This document shows positions 26,884-35,972 of a stretch of 64,000 bases of DNA, piece by piece. Source of the stretch: Rickettsia typhi. Its GTDB lineage: Bacteria; Pseudomonadota; Alphaproteobacteria; Rickettsiales; Deianiraeaceae. The notes beneath the pieces were generated by a model. That model saw nothing but the letters and a program-made list of their open reading frames with translations, had not been told where the DNA came from and made no database searches. Position numbers and translations under genes: made by a program. The stretch's first letter is position 1. The number at the start of each line of letters is the position of its first letter. Where the stretch lies: assembly GCA_945898725.1 (NCBI GenBank), contig CAMDIK010000002.1, forward strand, positions 1-64,000. The letters run 5' to 3'.

Positions 26884-28152
26884 ATGACAACTATATTAAA
26901 CAAAATATCAAACGAAATGCGCGTTTTTACCGACAAAGCTTCAGAATTAGACACGGCAACCGTTGTGCTTGGCGTGAAAACCGGAAGCCGCAATGAAACG
27001 GCTGAAAACAATGGAATTTCTCACTTTTTAGAGCACATGGCGTTCAAGGGTACGCAAAAGCGAAATTACTTGCAAATTGCCGAAGCAATAGACAATGTTG
27101 GTGGGTACATGAATGCCTATACTTCCAAGGAAAACACCGTTTATTATATCAAATTAATGAAAGATGACATTGAATTGGCGGTAGATGTTTTGTCGGATAT
27201 TTTCCAAAATTCAACCTTCCCGGAAGAGGAAATTGAAAAGGAAAAAGGCGTAATTTTGCAAGAATTATCGGCAACTTTAGACACCCCGGACGATGTTGTA
27301 TTTAATTATTTTCATGAAACTGCCTTCGCGGGAAATGCGCTGGAAAGAACTATATTGGGCCCGGAAGAAAATATCAAAAAATTCACAAAAAGCGACTTCA
27401 ATAGCTATATTTCTTCAAGATATTCGGCAAAAAATAGCGTGCTTTCAATTTGCGGAAATATCAACCCGGAAGAAACGCAAAATTTAGCGCAAAAATACCT
27501 ATCCGGTTTGGAAAATCACGAAGTTTTGCAAGACACACCGGCTTCCTACACGGGTGGAAATTTTCTAAAGCACAAGGAAGATTTAGAGCAAATTCAGTGT
27601 CTAATAGGCTTTAAATCAATAGATTATACAAATGACAATTACTACACAATGGCGGTTTTAAATAGCATTTTGGGCGGGGGAATGTCTTCAAGATTATTCC
27701 AGGAAATCAGGGAAAAACGCGGGCTTGTTTACACAATTTCCTGCTGGAATGATGCATATAAAGACACCGGAATTTTCACTATTTACGCAGGAACTTCGCC
27801 GGAAAAAACCGATGAATTGCTAATTGCCGTGAAAGATGAAGTGTTGAAAATTTGCGAAAATATCACCGATGACGAAATGAAAAGGGTTGTAAAACAATCG
27901 CAATCAGGGGTAGCCATGACAAAAGAAAGTACAAGTTCGCGCGCGAAAAAAGGTTGCAACGACCTTCTAATGCACGGAAAATACATACCATATGAGGAAA
28001 TCTTGCGAAATATCGCAGAAGTTACAAAAGCAAATGTGCTGAAAATGGCAAGTAAAATTTTTACAAAATCCACCCCAACCCTTGTATTATATGGCAATTT
28101 ATCTGGGGTAAAATCAGAATATAGCAACTTTATAAAACATTTTGAAAACTAA
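26884..28152 (+). CDS. M16 family zinc metallopeptidase
   Basis: A 422-residue pitrilysin-type (M16B) protease like the bacterial relatives of mitochondrial processing peptidase. The inverted zinc motif HFLEH is at 47-51, with the third ligand Glu in EKEKGVILQEL. ILGGGMSSRLFQEIREKRGLVY is the Gly-rich, Arg/Tyr-containing substrate segment of the second half-domain. The frame is open 18 codons upstream through a TTG, but ATG 26884 begins the conserved domain. It degrades or processes peptides; the exact substrate is unknown. It is followed by yidC after 54 bases. Confidence 0.93.
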   Translation: MTTILNKISNEMRVFTDKASELDTATVVLGVKTGSRNETAENNGISHFLEHMAFKGTQKRNYLQIAEAIDNVGGYMNAYTSKENTVYYIKLMKDDIELAVDVLSDIFQNSTFPEEEIEKEKGVILQELSATLDTPDDVVFNYFHETAFAGNALERTILGPEENIKKFTKSDFNSYISSRYSAKNSVLSICGNINPEETQNLAQKYLSGLENHEVLQDTPASYTGGNFLKHKEDLEQIQCLIGFKSIDYTNDNYYTMAVLNSILGGGMSSRLFQEIREKRGLVYTISCWNDAYKDTGIFTIYAGTSPEKTDELLIAVKDEVLKICENITDDEMKRVVKQSQSGVAMTKESTSSRAKKGCNDLLMHGKYIPYEEILRNIAEVTKANVLKMASKIFTKSTPTLVLYGNLSGVKSEYSNFIKHFEN

Positions 28153-28206
28153 TTGACTTTAAAAAGAGTGGTTGTAACCAGTTATGGAAAATAGGAAAAA
28201 ATTCAA

Positions 28207-29883
28207 ATGAATCAACATCTAGAACAAATGCAGCAAACTAAAAGAGTTATTGCGGTTTCCATATTATGTATGGTGGTTTTGCTTTGGTACAACACGGGAA
28301 ATGAGCACTCTGTGAAGCAAGATTTAGAGAAAAAAAACATCGAAAAAACTGCGGAAAATTTGTCAAACCTGGAAAAAAATATAACCGCTAAGCCGAAATT
28401 TGAAACACGCGAAGAGGCTGTGAAAGTTATGCAAAATGAAAACCATATTGTGAATTTTGAAAATAGCGACATCGCAGGATTTGTCAACCTAAACGGAGCT
28501 AAAATTGAAAATTTGGTGTTAAAAAACCACAAGGCAGATGGCGATAAATCGCAAAATATCGCCCTACTTTCACCCTCTAGCGCGCGCGAATATTACTATA
28601 TAGACTTCGGATGGATGGCGCAAAATGGCACTGGAAGCACTCCAAATAGCAATTCAACATGGACAAAAAAGACTGGATCTGCGGATAAATTTTCATTATA
28701 CACCAAAATACGCGAGCACGAATTTTACATAGACTTTGTACTTTCTGAAAAATATTTATGGAAAGTTTCAATGAGATCGAGTGGAAAATTTGCAGAAAGT
28801 TTCAAGCCATATATTAGAATAAAGCGCTCCATGGAAGGCAAAAAATCTGCAACATCCTATTCGCACGAAGGTATATCTTTCGTGAAAAATGGTGTGCTTG
28901 ACGAGGTGAAATATTCCAACATTTCCAATACAGTTTCCAACGAAATGGACTATGGATGGGTGGGTTTTGCCGATAAATATTGGTTTGCTGGTGTAATTTC
29001 CAAAGATGATGGCTTCAAAAAGACCGTAACATATCGCAAAAGCGAAAACTGCAGCGAATGCTACCAAATTGATATAATAAAATCCGGCGATGATGGTGAT
29101 TTTAACGTAATGCTTTACACTGGCGCGAAAGAGCTTGGCGAAATTACAAAATACGAAAAAGACTACAATATCAAGCTTTTTGACAGAGTAATTGACTTTG
29201 GCTGGTTTTATTTCCTCACCAAACCCCTGCTTTCATTTATCAAAATTCTGTATAATTTATCAGGAAATTTCGGGGTTGCAATAATTCTCTTAACGATAAT
29301 TATAAGAATTGCCCTATTCCCATTGGCAAATAAGTCATATAAATCAATGGCAAAATTGAAAACCGTTGCGCCTCAACTAAATGAATTGAAGGAAAGATGT
29401 AAAAACGACAAAAAAGCCTTCAACATGGCAGTAATTGAATTATATAAACGCGAAAAAGTCAATCCCGCGGCAGGTTGCTTGCCTTTATTGCTACAAATAC
29501 CGGTATTTTTTGCACTATATAAGGTGTTGATCGTGAGCATCGAAATGCGTGATGCCCCATTTATTGGTTGGTTGCTTGATCTTTCCGAGCCTGACCCAAC
29601 GTCAATTTTTAACGCCTTCGGACTTCTACCATACAGCGTTCCATCCTTCTTGCAAATTGGAATTTTACCAATAATCATGGGCATAACAATGCATTTACAG
29701 CAAAAATTAAGCCCGGCACCAAGCGACCCAAATCAGGCACGCGTAATGAAGCTTCTACCCTTTATTTTTACATTCCTATTTGCAGGATTTCCATCGGGAT
29801 TAGTGCTATACTGGAGTGTAAATAACACCCTTAGTATATTACAGCAATACTACGTCACCAAAAAATCTACTCAAGCAAAATGA
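28207..29883 (+). CDS. yidC: membrane protein insertase YidC
   Basis: A 558-residue YidC/Oxa1/Alb3 insertase. One N-terminal span (RVIAVSILCMVVLLWY) precedes a periplasmic beta-domain (about 60-330). The conserved five-span insertase core runs from about 345: FGVAIILLTIIIRIALFPLANKSY with the hydrophilic-groove Arg, NPAAGCLPLLLQIPVFFALYKVL and FPSGLVLYWSVNN. It inserts and folds inner-membrane proteins, alone or with SecYEG. Its stop overlaps the eptA-like start (ATGA), so the two are translationally coupled. Confidence 0.97.
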   Translation: MNQHLEQMQQTKRVIAVSILCMVVLLWYNTGNEHSVKQDLEKKNIEKTAENLSNLEKNITAKPKFETREEAVKVMQNENHIVNFENSDIAGFVNLNGAKIENLVLKNHKADGDKSQNIALLSPSSAREYYYIDFGWMAQNGTGSTPNSNSTWTKKTGSADKFSLYTKIREHEFYIDFVLSEKYLWKVSMRSSGKFAESFKPYIRIKRSMEGKKSATSYSHEGISFVKNGVLDEVKYSNISNTVSNEMDYGWVGFADKYWFAGVISKDDGFKKTVTYRKSENCSECYQIDIIKSGDDGDFNVMLYTGAKELGEITKYEKDYNIKLFDRVIDFGWFYFLTKPLLSFIKILYNLSGNFGVAIILLTIIIRIALFPLANKSYKSMAKLKTVAPQLNELKERCKNDKKAFNMAVIELYKREKVNPAAGCLPLLLQIPVFFALYKVLIVSIEMRDAPFIGWLLDLSEPDPTSIFNAFGLLPYSVPSFLQIGILPIIMGITMHLQQKLSPAPSDPNQARVMKLLPFIFTFLFAGFPSGLVLYWSVNNTLSILQQYYVTKKSTQAK

Positions 29884-31466
29884 TAAAATACCTGCACAGC
29901 TATATCAAAAACTCAACCCTGGCAAAATTTACAATATTGCAAGTTGCGCTAACCCTTGGAATATACAATAATTATACCATACTAAAGGTTCTAAAAATTA
30001 TCAATATTTCCAGCGCTGCGAACGTATTTTTATTTTCCGGAATTATTTTGGGCGTTGCATTTGCATTGTATTTAGTATACGGATTGATATTTTTGCTAAG
30101 GTTTTCAAGGAAATTTATCGCAAGCGCCCTGCTTTTGGCAAATTCAATGGCATTTTATTTCGTGAACACATACCACACGTGCATTGACAAAACCATGATA
30201 GCAAACGCATTTGCAACGGATAAAAACGAAGTTGCAGATTTGCTATCCATAAAAATGATGCTAACTCTTCTGCTTGCGGGAATAATTCCAATGTGCCTGA
30301 CGCTGGTTATTAAATTTGACAAAAAGTGCAATTTGATCGCAGATTTTGCGTCCTATATCAAGGGTTTGCTTGTGCTTTTTACACTTGTAATCATCACATT
30401 CTGGCCAAATTACATAAAAATTAGCACTATTTTCAGGCAGCATAGAAATATCGCCTGCTATACAATTCCAAGTAACTACATTATATCTACAATTAAATAT
30501 CACAAATATATAGCAGCGCCGCGGAAAATTCAAAAAATCAGTGGCGCAATGCAGCTTGAAAACCAAAAACCCGCAACCGTGATACTTGTTGTTGGGGAAA
30601 CTGCCAGAAAAGCGAACTTCAGCCTATATGGATACGCGCAAAAAACCAATCCCCTGCTTGAAAAACAGCCGATTCACGTTTTGCAAAATGCAACCTCCTG
30701 CGGCACTTCAACCCTGGTTTCAGTTCCGTGCATTTTTTCACATCTTGGCAGAACATCCTCAGAAGACAAGGGAAGTTTTCAAAAATTCCCCGAAGCCTTG
30801 CAAGATTTAGGCGTAAAAATCTGGTGGAAAGACAACAACTTCGGCGGGTGCTATAAAATTTGCTCCACGCTAAATCGAACAATAATAGATCATGATAAAT
30901 GCGCGGGTAATTCCTGCCACGATGAAATTTTACTAGACGGCGTACAGGAGTACATTGCTGAAAATAAAAGTGTAAAAAACCTAATAGTGCTGCACACAAA
31001 CGGCAGCCATGGACCATCTTATTACAAAAGATACCCACATCAATTTGCAAAATTCCAACCAACTTGCAGCAAGAATGATTTGCAAAATTGCACCATGCAA
31101 GAGCTAGTAAATTCTTATGATAATACAATTTTATATACAGATTTTTTTCTAAATGAACTTATAAATCTTACAAAAAATGCAAAATCGCCCATTGTTATTA
31201 TGTATTTTTCTGACCACGGTGAGTCTTTGGGGGAAAATGGGCTATTTTTACACGGGTTTCCATATTCCATCGCCCCGGAAAACCAAAAAAATATTCCATT
31301 TATAGTATACGTCAACCCGGAATACAAAAAAGCATACCCGGAAATAGCCTTAAGAAAAATGGAAAAATACAGCCATGACAACGTATTTCACTCGACATTG
31401 CGATTGTTATCAGTCAAGTCAAGTTTGTATAAAAAAGAATTGGATATTTTTGCGCAACCTACCTAA
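29880..31466 (+). CDS. eptA: phosphoethanolamine transferase, EptA/MCR family
   Basis: A 528-residue enzyme that transfers phosphoethanolamine from phosphatidylethanolamine to lipid A (or another envelope acceptor) on the periplasmic side. Five membrane spans occupy about 1-180. The soluble alkaline-phosphatase-like domain has VGETARKANFSLYGYAQKTNP (Glu240, zinc ligand), SCGTSTLVSVPC with the nucleophile Thr276, SHGPSYYKRYP, and the metal-binding YFSDHGESLGE. Many paired Cys match the disulfides of the family. In free-living bacteria it lowers affinity for cationic peptides such as polymyxin. Coupling to yidC is unusual. The last eight bases overlap the convergent LysE gene. Other pEtN acceptors (EptB or EptC type) cannot be excluded. 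Confidence 0.93.
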   Translation: MIKYLHSYIKNSTLAKFTILQVALTLGIYNNYTILKVLKIINISSAANVFLFSGIILGVAFALYLVYGLIFLLRFSRKFIASALLLANSMAFYFVNTYHTCIDKTMIANAFATDKNEVADLLSIKMMLTLLLAGIIPMCLTLVIKFDKKCNLIADFASYIKGLLVLFTLVIITFWPNYIKISTIFRQHRNIACYTIPSNYIISTIKYHKYIAAPRKIQKISGAMQLENQKPATVILVVGETARKANFSLYGYAQKTNPLLEKQPIHVLQNATSCGTSTLVSVPCIFSHLGRTSSEDKGSFQKFPEALQDLGVKIWWKDNNFGGCYKICSTLNRTIIDHDKCAGNSCHDEILLDGVQEYIAENKSVKNLIVLHTNGSHGPSYYKRYPHQFAKFQPTCSKNDLQNCTMQELVNSYDNTILYTDFFLNELINLTKNAKSPIVIMYFSDHGESLGENGLFLHGFPYSIAPENQKNIPFIVYVNPEYKKAYPEIALRKMEKYSHDNVFHSTLRLLSVKSSLYKKELDIFAQPT

Positions 31467-32064
31467 TCAGCCCAATTGCTAAATAAAGCATCATTACACC
31501 CATGCAAAAATCTAAAATTTTCCACGTAATTGGCGCGGATAAAAATTTTGAAAGCAGCACAGCTCCGTAGCCCAAAAGGTAAAACCAGCCCGCAGAAGCT
31601 AATATACTTCCAAGGTAAAATATAAATCTTTCCCCAAAATTTACGTACTCCGACGAGAGGCTTCCAATCACTAAAACCGTGTCCACCCAGCAACTTGGAT
31701 TTAAAAAACTTACAGCCAGGGCGGTTAAAATAAGCCTACCCTTGCCCTCTGGGTGAGATTCATTAATAACCAACATTTCTGTATTTTTAATAGCTTTTTT
31801 AATTGATTTTAACCCGTAAATTATTAAAAATGCCGCACCAGAAAGCTGAAAAGCCTTCATCAGCCAGGCGCTTTTCATAACAAACCCGGCAATTCCAAAA
31901 ATGCTAAGTGTAATCAGACTTATGTCACATAAAATGCATATTGTAGCGATTAAAAACACATGATTTTTTCTAAGCCCGCACTTCAGAACAAAGCTATTTT
32001 GCATTCCAATTGCAATAATTTGCAATAAACTTGAGGAAAATCCAGTTAAAAAAATACTAAACAT
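31459..32064 (-). CDS. LysE/ArgO family amino-acid exporter
   Basis: A 201-residue, six-span exporter. Marks of the LysE/ArgO branch are IGMQNSFVLKCGLRKNHV near the N-terminus (usually GPQNAFVLRQG), AVSFLNPSCWVDT (usually SLLNPHVYLDT), and the C-terminal LDFCMGVMMLYLAIGL. It exports basic amino acids or analogues, relieving accumulation from peptide uptake. It is last in a murI-MFS-lysE run with four bases between it and the MFS gene. Confidence 0.88.
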   Translation of the reverse strand: MFSIFLTGFSSSLLQIIAIGMQNSFVLKCGLRKNHVFLIATICILCDISLITLSIFGIAGFVMKSAWLMKAFQLSGAAFLIIYGLKSIKKAIKNTEMLVINESHPEGKGRLILTALAVSFLNPSCWVDTVLVIGSLSSEYVNFGERFIFYLGSILASAGWFYLLGYGAVLLSKFLSAPITWKILDFCMGVMMLYLAIGLIR

Positions 32065-32068
32065 AGCG

Positions 32069-33247
32069 CTAAATCTTATTATTAATTGCCAGCTTAAATT
32101 GGCGATCTTTTACATACATGTAAATTACAAATGCAATAGAAATAATATCAAAAATTACCATAACCACTCCCGTTGAGCGGAAATTATCGGTATAAAAATA
32201 CGATGCAAGCTGAAATCCAAGAATGCTAAATATCCACCTTCCGGCATTAATTATGCCAGAAATTCGCCCACTTGCACCCTCCATCGAGTCAAGTGCCAGG
32301 GTGTAAATCATATTCATCGGGTAAACAACGCCAACCGTTAAAGTTAAAACAATACAGGTAATGTAAAATGGGTCTCTTAAATTAAAAATCGTAGCAAATG
32401 TGCATAAAATTACGAATAAGCAAATCAGTGCCGAGCTGCTATAAAATGCAACTTTTTTGCCAATTTTTGCCACAATTTTGTGATTTACAATGCTTAAAAC
32501 GCCAAAAGTAAAGGTCAAAACCCCTTGATACGTGCCAAAATCATGCAAACTTACGCCAAATTCTTCTATGTAAACCAAAGGGGCCATTGCGATAAAAGTG
32601 TAATAAACCCCGATAGAAAGGCATAAAGCAAAAATATATCTCATTGTTGCGCCGCATTTAAGTATTGGCAGGTATTCTTTTAGTGAAATTTTCACATTAG
32701 AATCACGACTTTCGCCAGATTTCACGCCAAAAATCACCACTAAAATGCCAATAATTCCAAAAAATGTTAGCAAGGTAAAATTGCCGCGCCATCCGAAATA
32801 CAAAGCCACGTAACTACCCATTGTTGGGGCAAAACACAATGAAATTGTGGTAATTCCATTGAAAATTGACATCATTTTCTGGCGCCTGTCTTTGCTATAA
32901 TGATGCATAACAACCAAAGGCGCTAAAACCATGGTTGTTGCCGCACCAATTCCCTGAATACACCTAGCAAAAAGCAACAAATAGTAGGAATTTGAAATAG
33001 TGCACACCACGCTTCCAAGGGTAAAAATAATCATACCTATAAGCATAACTTGCTTTTTTCCGTATTTATCACCCAGATTTCCCACAAAAAATGATGCAAT
33101 GCAGTGAAAAAATAGATTCAAACCCAGTAGTAATTCGGTTTTGAATGGGGAAGTTTGAAAAAGCCCTGCAATTTCGGGAAAACTTGGCACGCAAATATCA
33201 ATTTCCGCCGCGGCTACGAAAATCAAAAAAACAGCAATTAGAAACAT
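32069..33247 (-). CDS. Bcr/CflA family drug efflux transporter (MFS)
   Basis: A 392-residue, twelve-span major facilitator with the DHA1 Bcr/CflA pattern: AEIDICVPSFPEIAGLFQTSP in span 1 and its loop, GNLGDKYGKKQVMLIG as the motif A loop between spans 2 and 3, and ARCIQGIGAATTMVLAPLVV in span 4-5. It exports drugs, sulfonamides or dipeptides in relatives; here the substrate is unknown. It lies between murI and the LysE gene with four-base gaps, clearly one operon. Confidence 0.9.
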   Translation of the reverse strand: MFLIAVFLIFVAAAEIDICVPSFPEIAGLFQTSPFKTELLLGLNLFFHCIASFFVGNLGDKYGKKQVMLIGMIIFTLGSVVCTISNSYYLLLFARCIQGIGAATTMVLAPLVVMHHYSKDRRQKMMSIFNGITTISLCFAPTMGSYVALYFGWRGNFTLLTFFGIIGILVVIFGVKSGESRDSNVKISLKEYLPILKCGATMRYIFALCLSIGVYYTFIAMAPLVYIEEFGVSLHDFGTYQGVLTFTFGVLSIVNHKIVAKIGKKVAFYSSSALICLFVILCTFATIFNLRDPFYITCIVLTLTVGVVYPMNMIYTLALDSMEGASGRISGIINAGRWIFSILGFQLASYFYTDNFRSTGVVMVIFDIISIAFVIYMYVKDRQFKLAINNKI

Positions 33248-33251
33248 TTTA

Positions 33252-34148
33252 TTAACTCAAAATCGAAAAATTATCCTCTATAAACTCGCACTTAACATCA
33301 ATATTATCATGTAAATCCATCATAATATTCTCCATATAGGCGGTATTTTTATTTGTTATATAAGAGCGAATGGAAATTTTATGCATAGCGTTACCAGATT
33401 TGCAATATTTTTTAGTAAATAATAGCAAATCTTCCGCGAATATCTCGCCCTGGGAAATAATTTGCACTTTTTGACCAAAGTTGGTATTTTTCTCAAAATA
33501 TTGCTTAATTTCGGCTTGAAAATAAGGATAATGCGTACAAAAAAGACCAATGCAGGAAATATCTTCAAAGTCTTTCCCGGAAATCGCACGAAACCTATCC
33601 AAATGCTCAATAACAATAGCATTAATCGCAGATTTCGCAACCCCAGCCTCAATTTTCTGCTCCCAGTCAATTGGCGCGTAAGGCAAAATAGACAAATTCC
33701 CAACAGAATTATGCATTTTATGCATTTCTAATATAAAATTATAATATCTTTGGCTGACCATTGTGCGTTTTGTGCTAAGAATTGCAATATTCCCCCCTAA
33801 ATTCAGGTGTTTTTTATACAAATATGCTGCACTTTTTTCAATTAGAGTGACAATTTTTACGTTCATTTTTGCAAAATTTTCAATCATCTCTTCATCTATC
33901 ACGGTTGCCATTGTGTTGCAGGCTACAAATACCAAATTTGCCCCAAGAACACTGGCTTTTTTGATAATATTACCAGCTAAAACATACAATTCCTGTGCGC
34001 TTTTTAAGCCATATGGCATATTTTTCAAGTCGCCTATATGAATAATTTTCAAATCGTCCGGCAGGGGTTGAGTTTTTTGTGCAAAATGCAAGCAATCTAG
34101 GGCAAAAATTAACCCACCAGCACCCGAATCTACAAACGCAACTTTCAT
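33252..34148 (-). CDS. murI: glutamate racemase
   Basis: A 298-residue MurI making D-glutamate for peptidoglycan stems. Family motifs: VDSGAGGL at 6-13, GDLKNMPYGLKS, the first catalytic Cys in VACNTMAT, and the second in LFCTHYPYF. The C-terminal 40 residues extend beyond the core. The loop after VDSGAGGL is somewhat divergent. It heads the operon with the MFS and LysE exporters and supports the view that this organism makes a cell wall. Confidence 0.93.
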   Translation of the reverse strand: MKVAFVDSGAGGLIFALDCLHFAQKTQPLPDDLKIIHIGDLKNMPYGLKSAQELYVLAGNIIKKASVLGANLVFVACNTMATVIDEEMIENFAKMNVKIVTLIEKSAAYLYKKHLNLGGNIAILSTKRTMVSQRYYNFILEMHKMHNSVGNLSILPYAPIDWEQKIEAGVAKSAINAIVIEHLDRFRAISGKDFEDISCIGLFCTHYPYFQAEIKQYFEKNTNFGQKVQIISQGEIFAEDLLLFTKKYCKSGNAMHKISIRSYITNKNTAYMENIMMDLHDNIDVKCEFIEDNFSILS

Positions 34149-34303
34149 AACTTTAATGCATTTTTTAGCAAAACACTACATTCCTAATTGGGGTAAAACT
34201 AATTGCAAGCAAAAATTAATTATTTTCATCAGTTTGTAAAAAAAGATTGACAATTATTTTTAGCTATTAATTGTGTTATTACGACTATGTAATTTTTTAG
34301 TAT

Positions 34304-34615
34304 ATGTCAATTTATAGAATCAAAATGCAGGCTTTTGACAGCGTTATATTGGATCAATGCGTTTGGGAAATAGTAAACATCGCCAAACAAGGTGGGGCTG
34401 AAATTTCAGGACCAATTCCAATGCCAACCAAGCATTCGCGTTTAGTTGTAAATCGCTCGCCACACGTTGATAAAAAGTCTCGCGAAGTGTTTTTTCTTCA
34501 CGTTCATGCTAGGATGGTGGATATATTCGTTGGGGGCAATTCAGAAGTTTTAAAACTGCTTCAATCTGTAAAAATTCCTTCTGGTGTAGGGGTGAAGTTT
34601 AAAAATATAGCATAA
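34304..34615 (+). CDS. rpsJ: 30S ribosomal protein S10
   Basis: A 103-residue S10, also NusE in antitermination. Signature: SGPIPMPTKHSRLVVNRSPHVDKKSREVF. S10 normally heads the S10 operon directly before rplC. Here it is about 29 kb from rplC, which lies at the right edge, and is on the opposite strand, next to sdhD with four bases between. A TTGACA at 34247-34252 lies upstream but lacks a good -10. Confidence 0.97.
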   Translation: MSIYRIKMQAFDSVILDQCVWEIVNIAKQGGAEISGPIPMPTKHSRLVVNRSPHVDKKSREVFFLHVHARMVDIFVGGNSEVLKLLQSVKIPSGVGVKFKNIA

Positions 34616-34619
34616 ATTT

Positions 34620-34994
34620 ATGTCTAGCGGAGTTGGTCACTGGATCAATCAAAGATTGACGGCAATTTTATTTCTGCTTTCCTTGATTGTTTGTTCATTT
34701 TTATATATCAAATTTGGCAATATTGCCTCTGCTTGCACATCTTCAATATTTTCAGTATTCTTTGCCACTCTTCTTTTAACAGGAACTTTTCATGGATTTT
34801 TGGGAATGCAGGTGATTATTCAAGATTACGTAAAGAGTAAATCTGTGCGCGCAATAATTTTAACTTTAATCGCGTGTATTGCAATTTTCTCTTGTATTAT
34901 AGCCACTTTTTCAATAATTCGCTACAATATAATTACCTCAATCAAGCAAAATATCTCACAGTCAGCAGAAAATGAAAATAAAATTCCAAAGTAG
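34620..34994 (+). CDS. sdhD: succinate dehydrogenase membrane anchor subunit
   Basis: A 124-residue, three-span SdhD. The start GVGHWINQRLTAI matches the quinone-site region with the conserved His, Arg and neighbouring residues; HGFLGMQVIIQDYV carries the haem-ligand His and the Asp-Tyr of the quinone pocket. It anchors SdhAB and reduces ubiquinone. A polar tail of about 20 residues follows span 3. sdhC and sdhA, its usual neighbours, are absent. The last 23 bases overlap the start of the pilin-like gene. Confidence 0.93.
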   Translation: MSSGVGHWINQRLTAILFLLSLIVCSFLYIKFGNIASACTSSIFSVFFATLLLTGTFHGFLGMQVIIQDYVKSKSVRAIILTLIACIAIFSCIIATFSIIRYNIITSIKQNISQSAENENKIPK

Positions 34995-35910
34995 AGCAAA
35001 AAATGCTTTTCTAACATTAGAGCTCGTAATTGTGATGATAATTGCAATATCGTTAATGGGCGCTTCAATGATAGCAGGGCGAAAAATGCTCAAATCAGCA
35101 GACGTTTCAAGAATAATTAGCGAATATGAAACGCTTTCCCAGGGAATTATTCAATTCTACGGCGCTAAAAACAGAATACCGGGAGACATACCACTTGCAG
35201 AAATGGGTGGAAATTTAAACAGCACGATATTACAAGCAAATGTATCAAAAATCAGCGTGGGTTGTACGGCGAATAAATGCATAACGGCAAGCGGACAAAT
35301 AACAGGAATCAAGGCAGTAACAGCATTTCAAGAAATGGCAAGCGCAGGACTTATATCGGATAATTTAGCAAGTATAAGTTATACAATTGCATCATCAAAT
35401 GCGTGCCTTGCCAGCACAACGGAAAATTTTTACACATTAAGAAATAAACTCATCCCTGGGTCGAGATATTCCAAGCAAGCATCGTGGATCTTGGGAATGG
35501 ATTCGTCTTTAAGTACAGAAAATTTAAGCCCAGCAAATAGCGTGATTTATAACCCAACAATCTACCCAACATTCAATGGCAAGCCAAGATTAATACTCTT
35601 TAACGCAAGTAACTACCGCGGAACAGGAGGGGTGACGTGTGAAGTTGATGTTGCAAATACAAATGCTGCATTTATGGGTTCAGGGGCTGTATCTCCAGAT
35701 ATTGCCTACGAAATTGACATAAAAATAGATGATGGACTTCCCTCTTTAGGTTGGATAGTTAGTGAAAATGATCGTAATGCATTGCAAAAATGCACAGACG
35801 GATTGCTCGATGCAACGACAAATGTGTCAACCAGGAAATACACAAATTCCGACGCAAATAACGGGAAGGAAGGGTGCGTGATGACTTTTTTAATAAATAT
35901 TTTAGCATAA
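34972..35910 (+). CDS. type IV pilin-like (prepilin) protein
   Basis: A 312-residue protein with a prepilin-type start: six basic or polar residues and RAKNA, then FLTLELVIVMIIAISLMGASM, a hydrophobic helix with Glu at position +5 of the predicted mature protein. The residue before the cleavage site would be Ala rather than the usual Gly. The rest is a soluble domain rich in Ser, Asn and Thr with four to five Cys (CTANKC, NACLAS, TCEV, KCTD, GCV). It may be a pseudopilin or a pilus-like surface protein. Start ATG 34972 overlaps sdhD. No assembly ATPase or prepilin peptidase gene is in the window. Confidence 0.75.
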   Translation: MKIKFQSRAKNAFLTLELVIVMIIAISLMGASMIAGRKMLKSADVSRIISEYETLSQGIIQFYGAKNRIPGDIPLAEMGGNLNSTILQANVSKISVGCTANKCITASGQITGIKAVTAFQEMASAGLISDNLASISYTIASSNACLASTTENFYTLRNKLIPGSRYSKQASWILGMDSSLSTENLSPANSVIYNPTIYPTFNGKPRLILFNASNYRGTGGVTCEVDVANTNAAFMGSGAVSPDIAYEIDIKIDDGLPSLGWIVSENDRNALQKCTDGLLDATTNVSTRKYTNSDANNGKEGCVMTFLINILA

Positions 35911-35972
35911 TTTTACCAAATGCTTGACATTAATTTTAAAACAGCAACTACTAATATAGTTTTCAATATTTT

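Noticed and set aside
34247..34290. TTGACA upstream of rpsJ as a promoter
   Set aside because: No hexamer with an acceptable -10 match lies 15-19 bases downstream; the nearest candidates need 12 or more than 20 bases.
35924..35960. TTGACA upstream of iscS as a promoter
   Set aside because: The better -10 (TAATAT) is 22 bases away and the 19-base option (TACTAA) is weak, so it is mentioned only under iscS.
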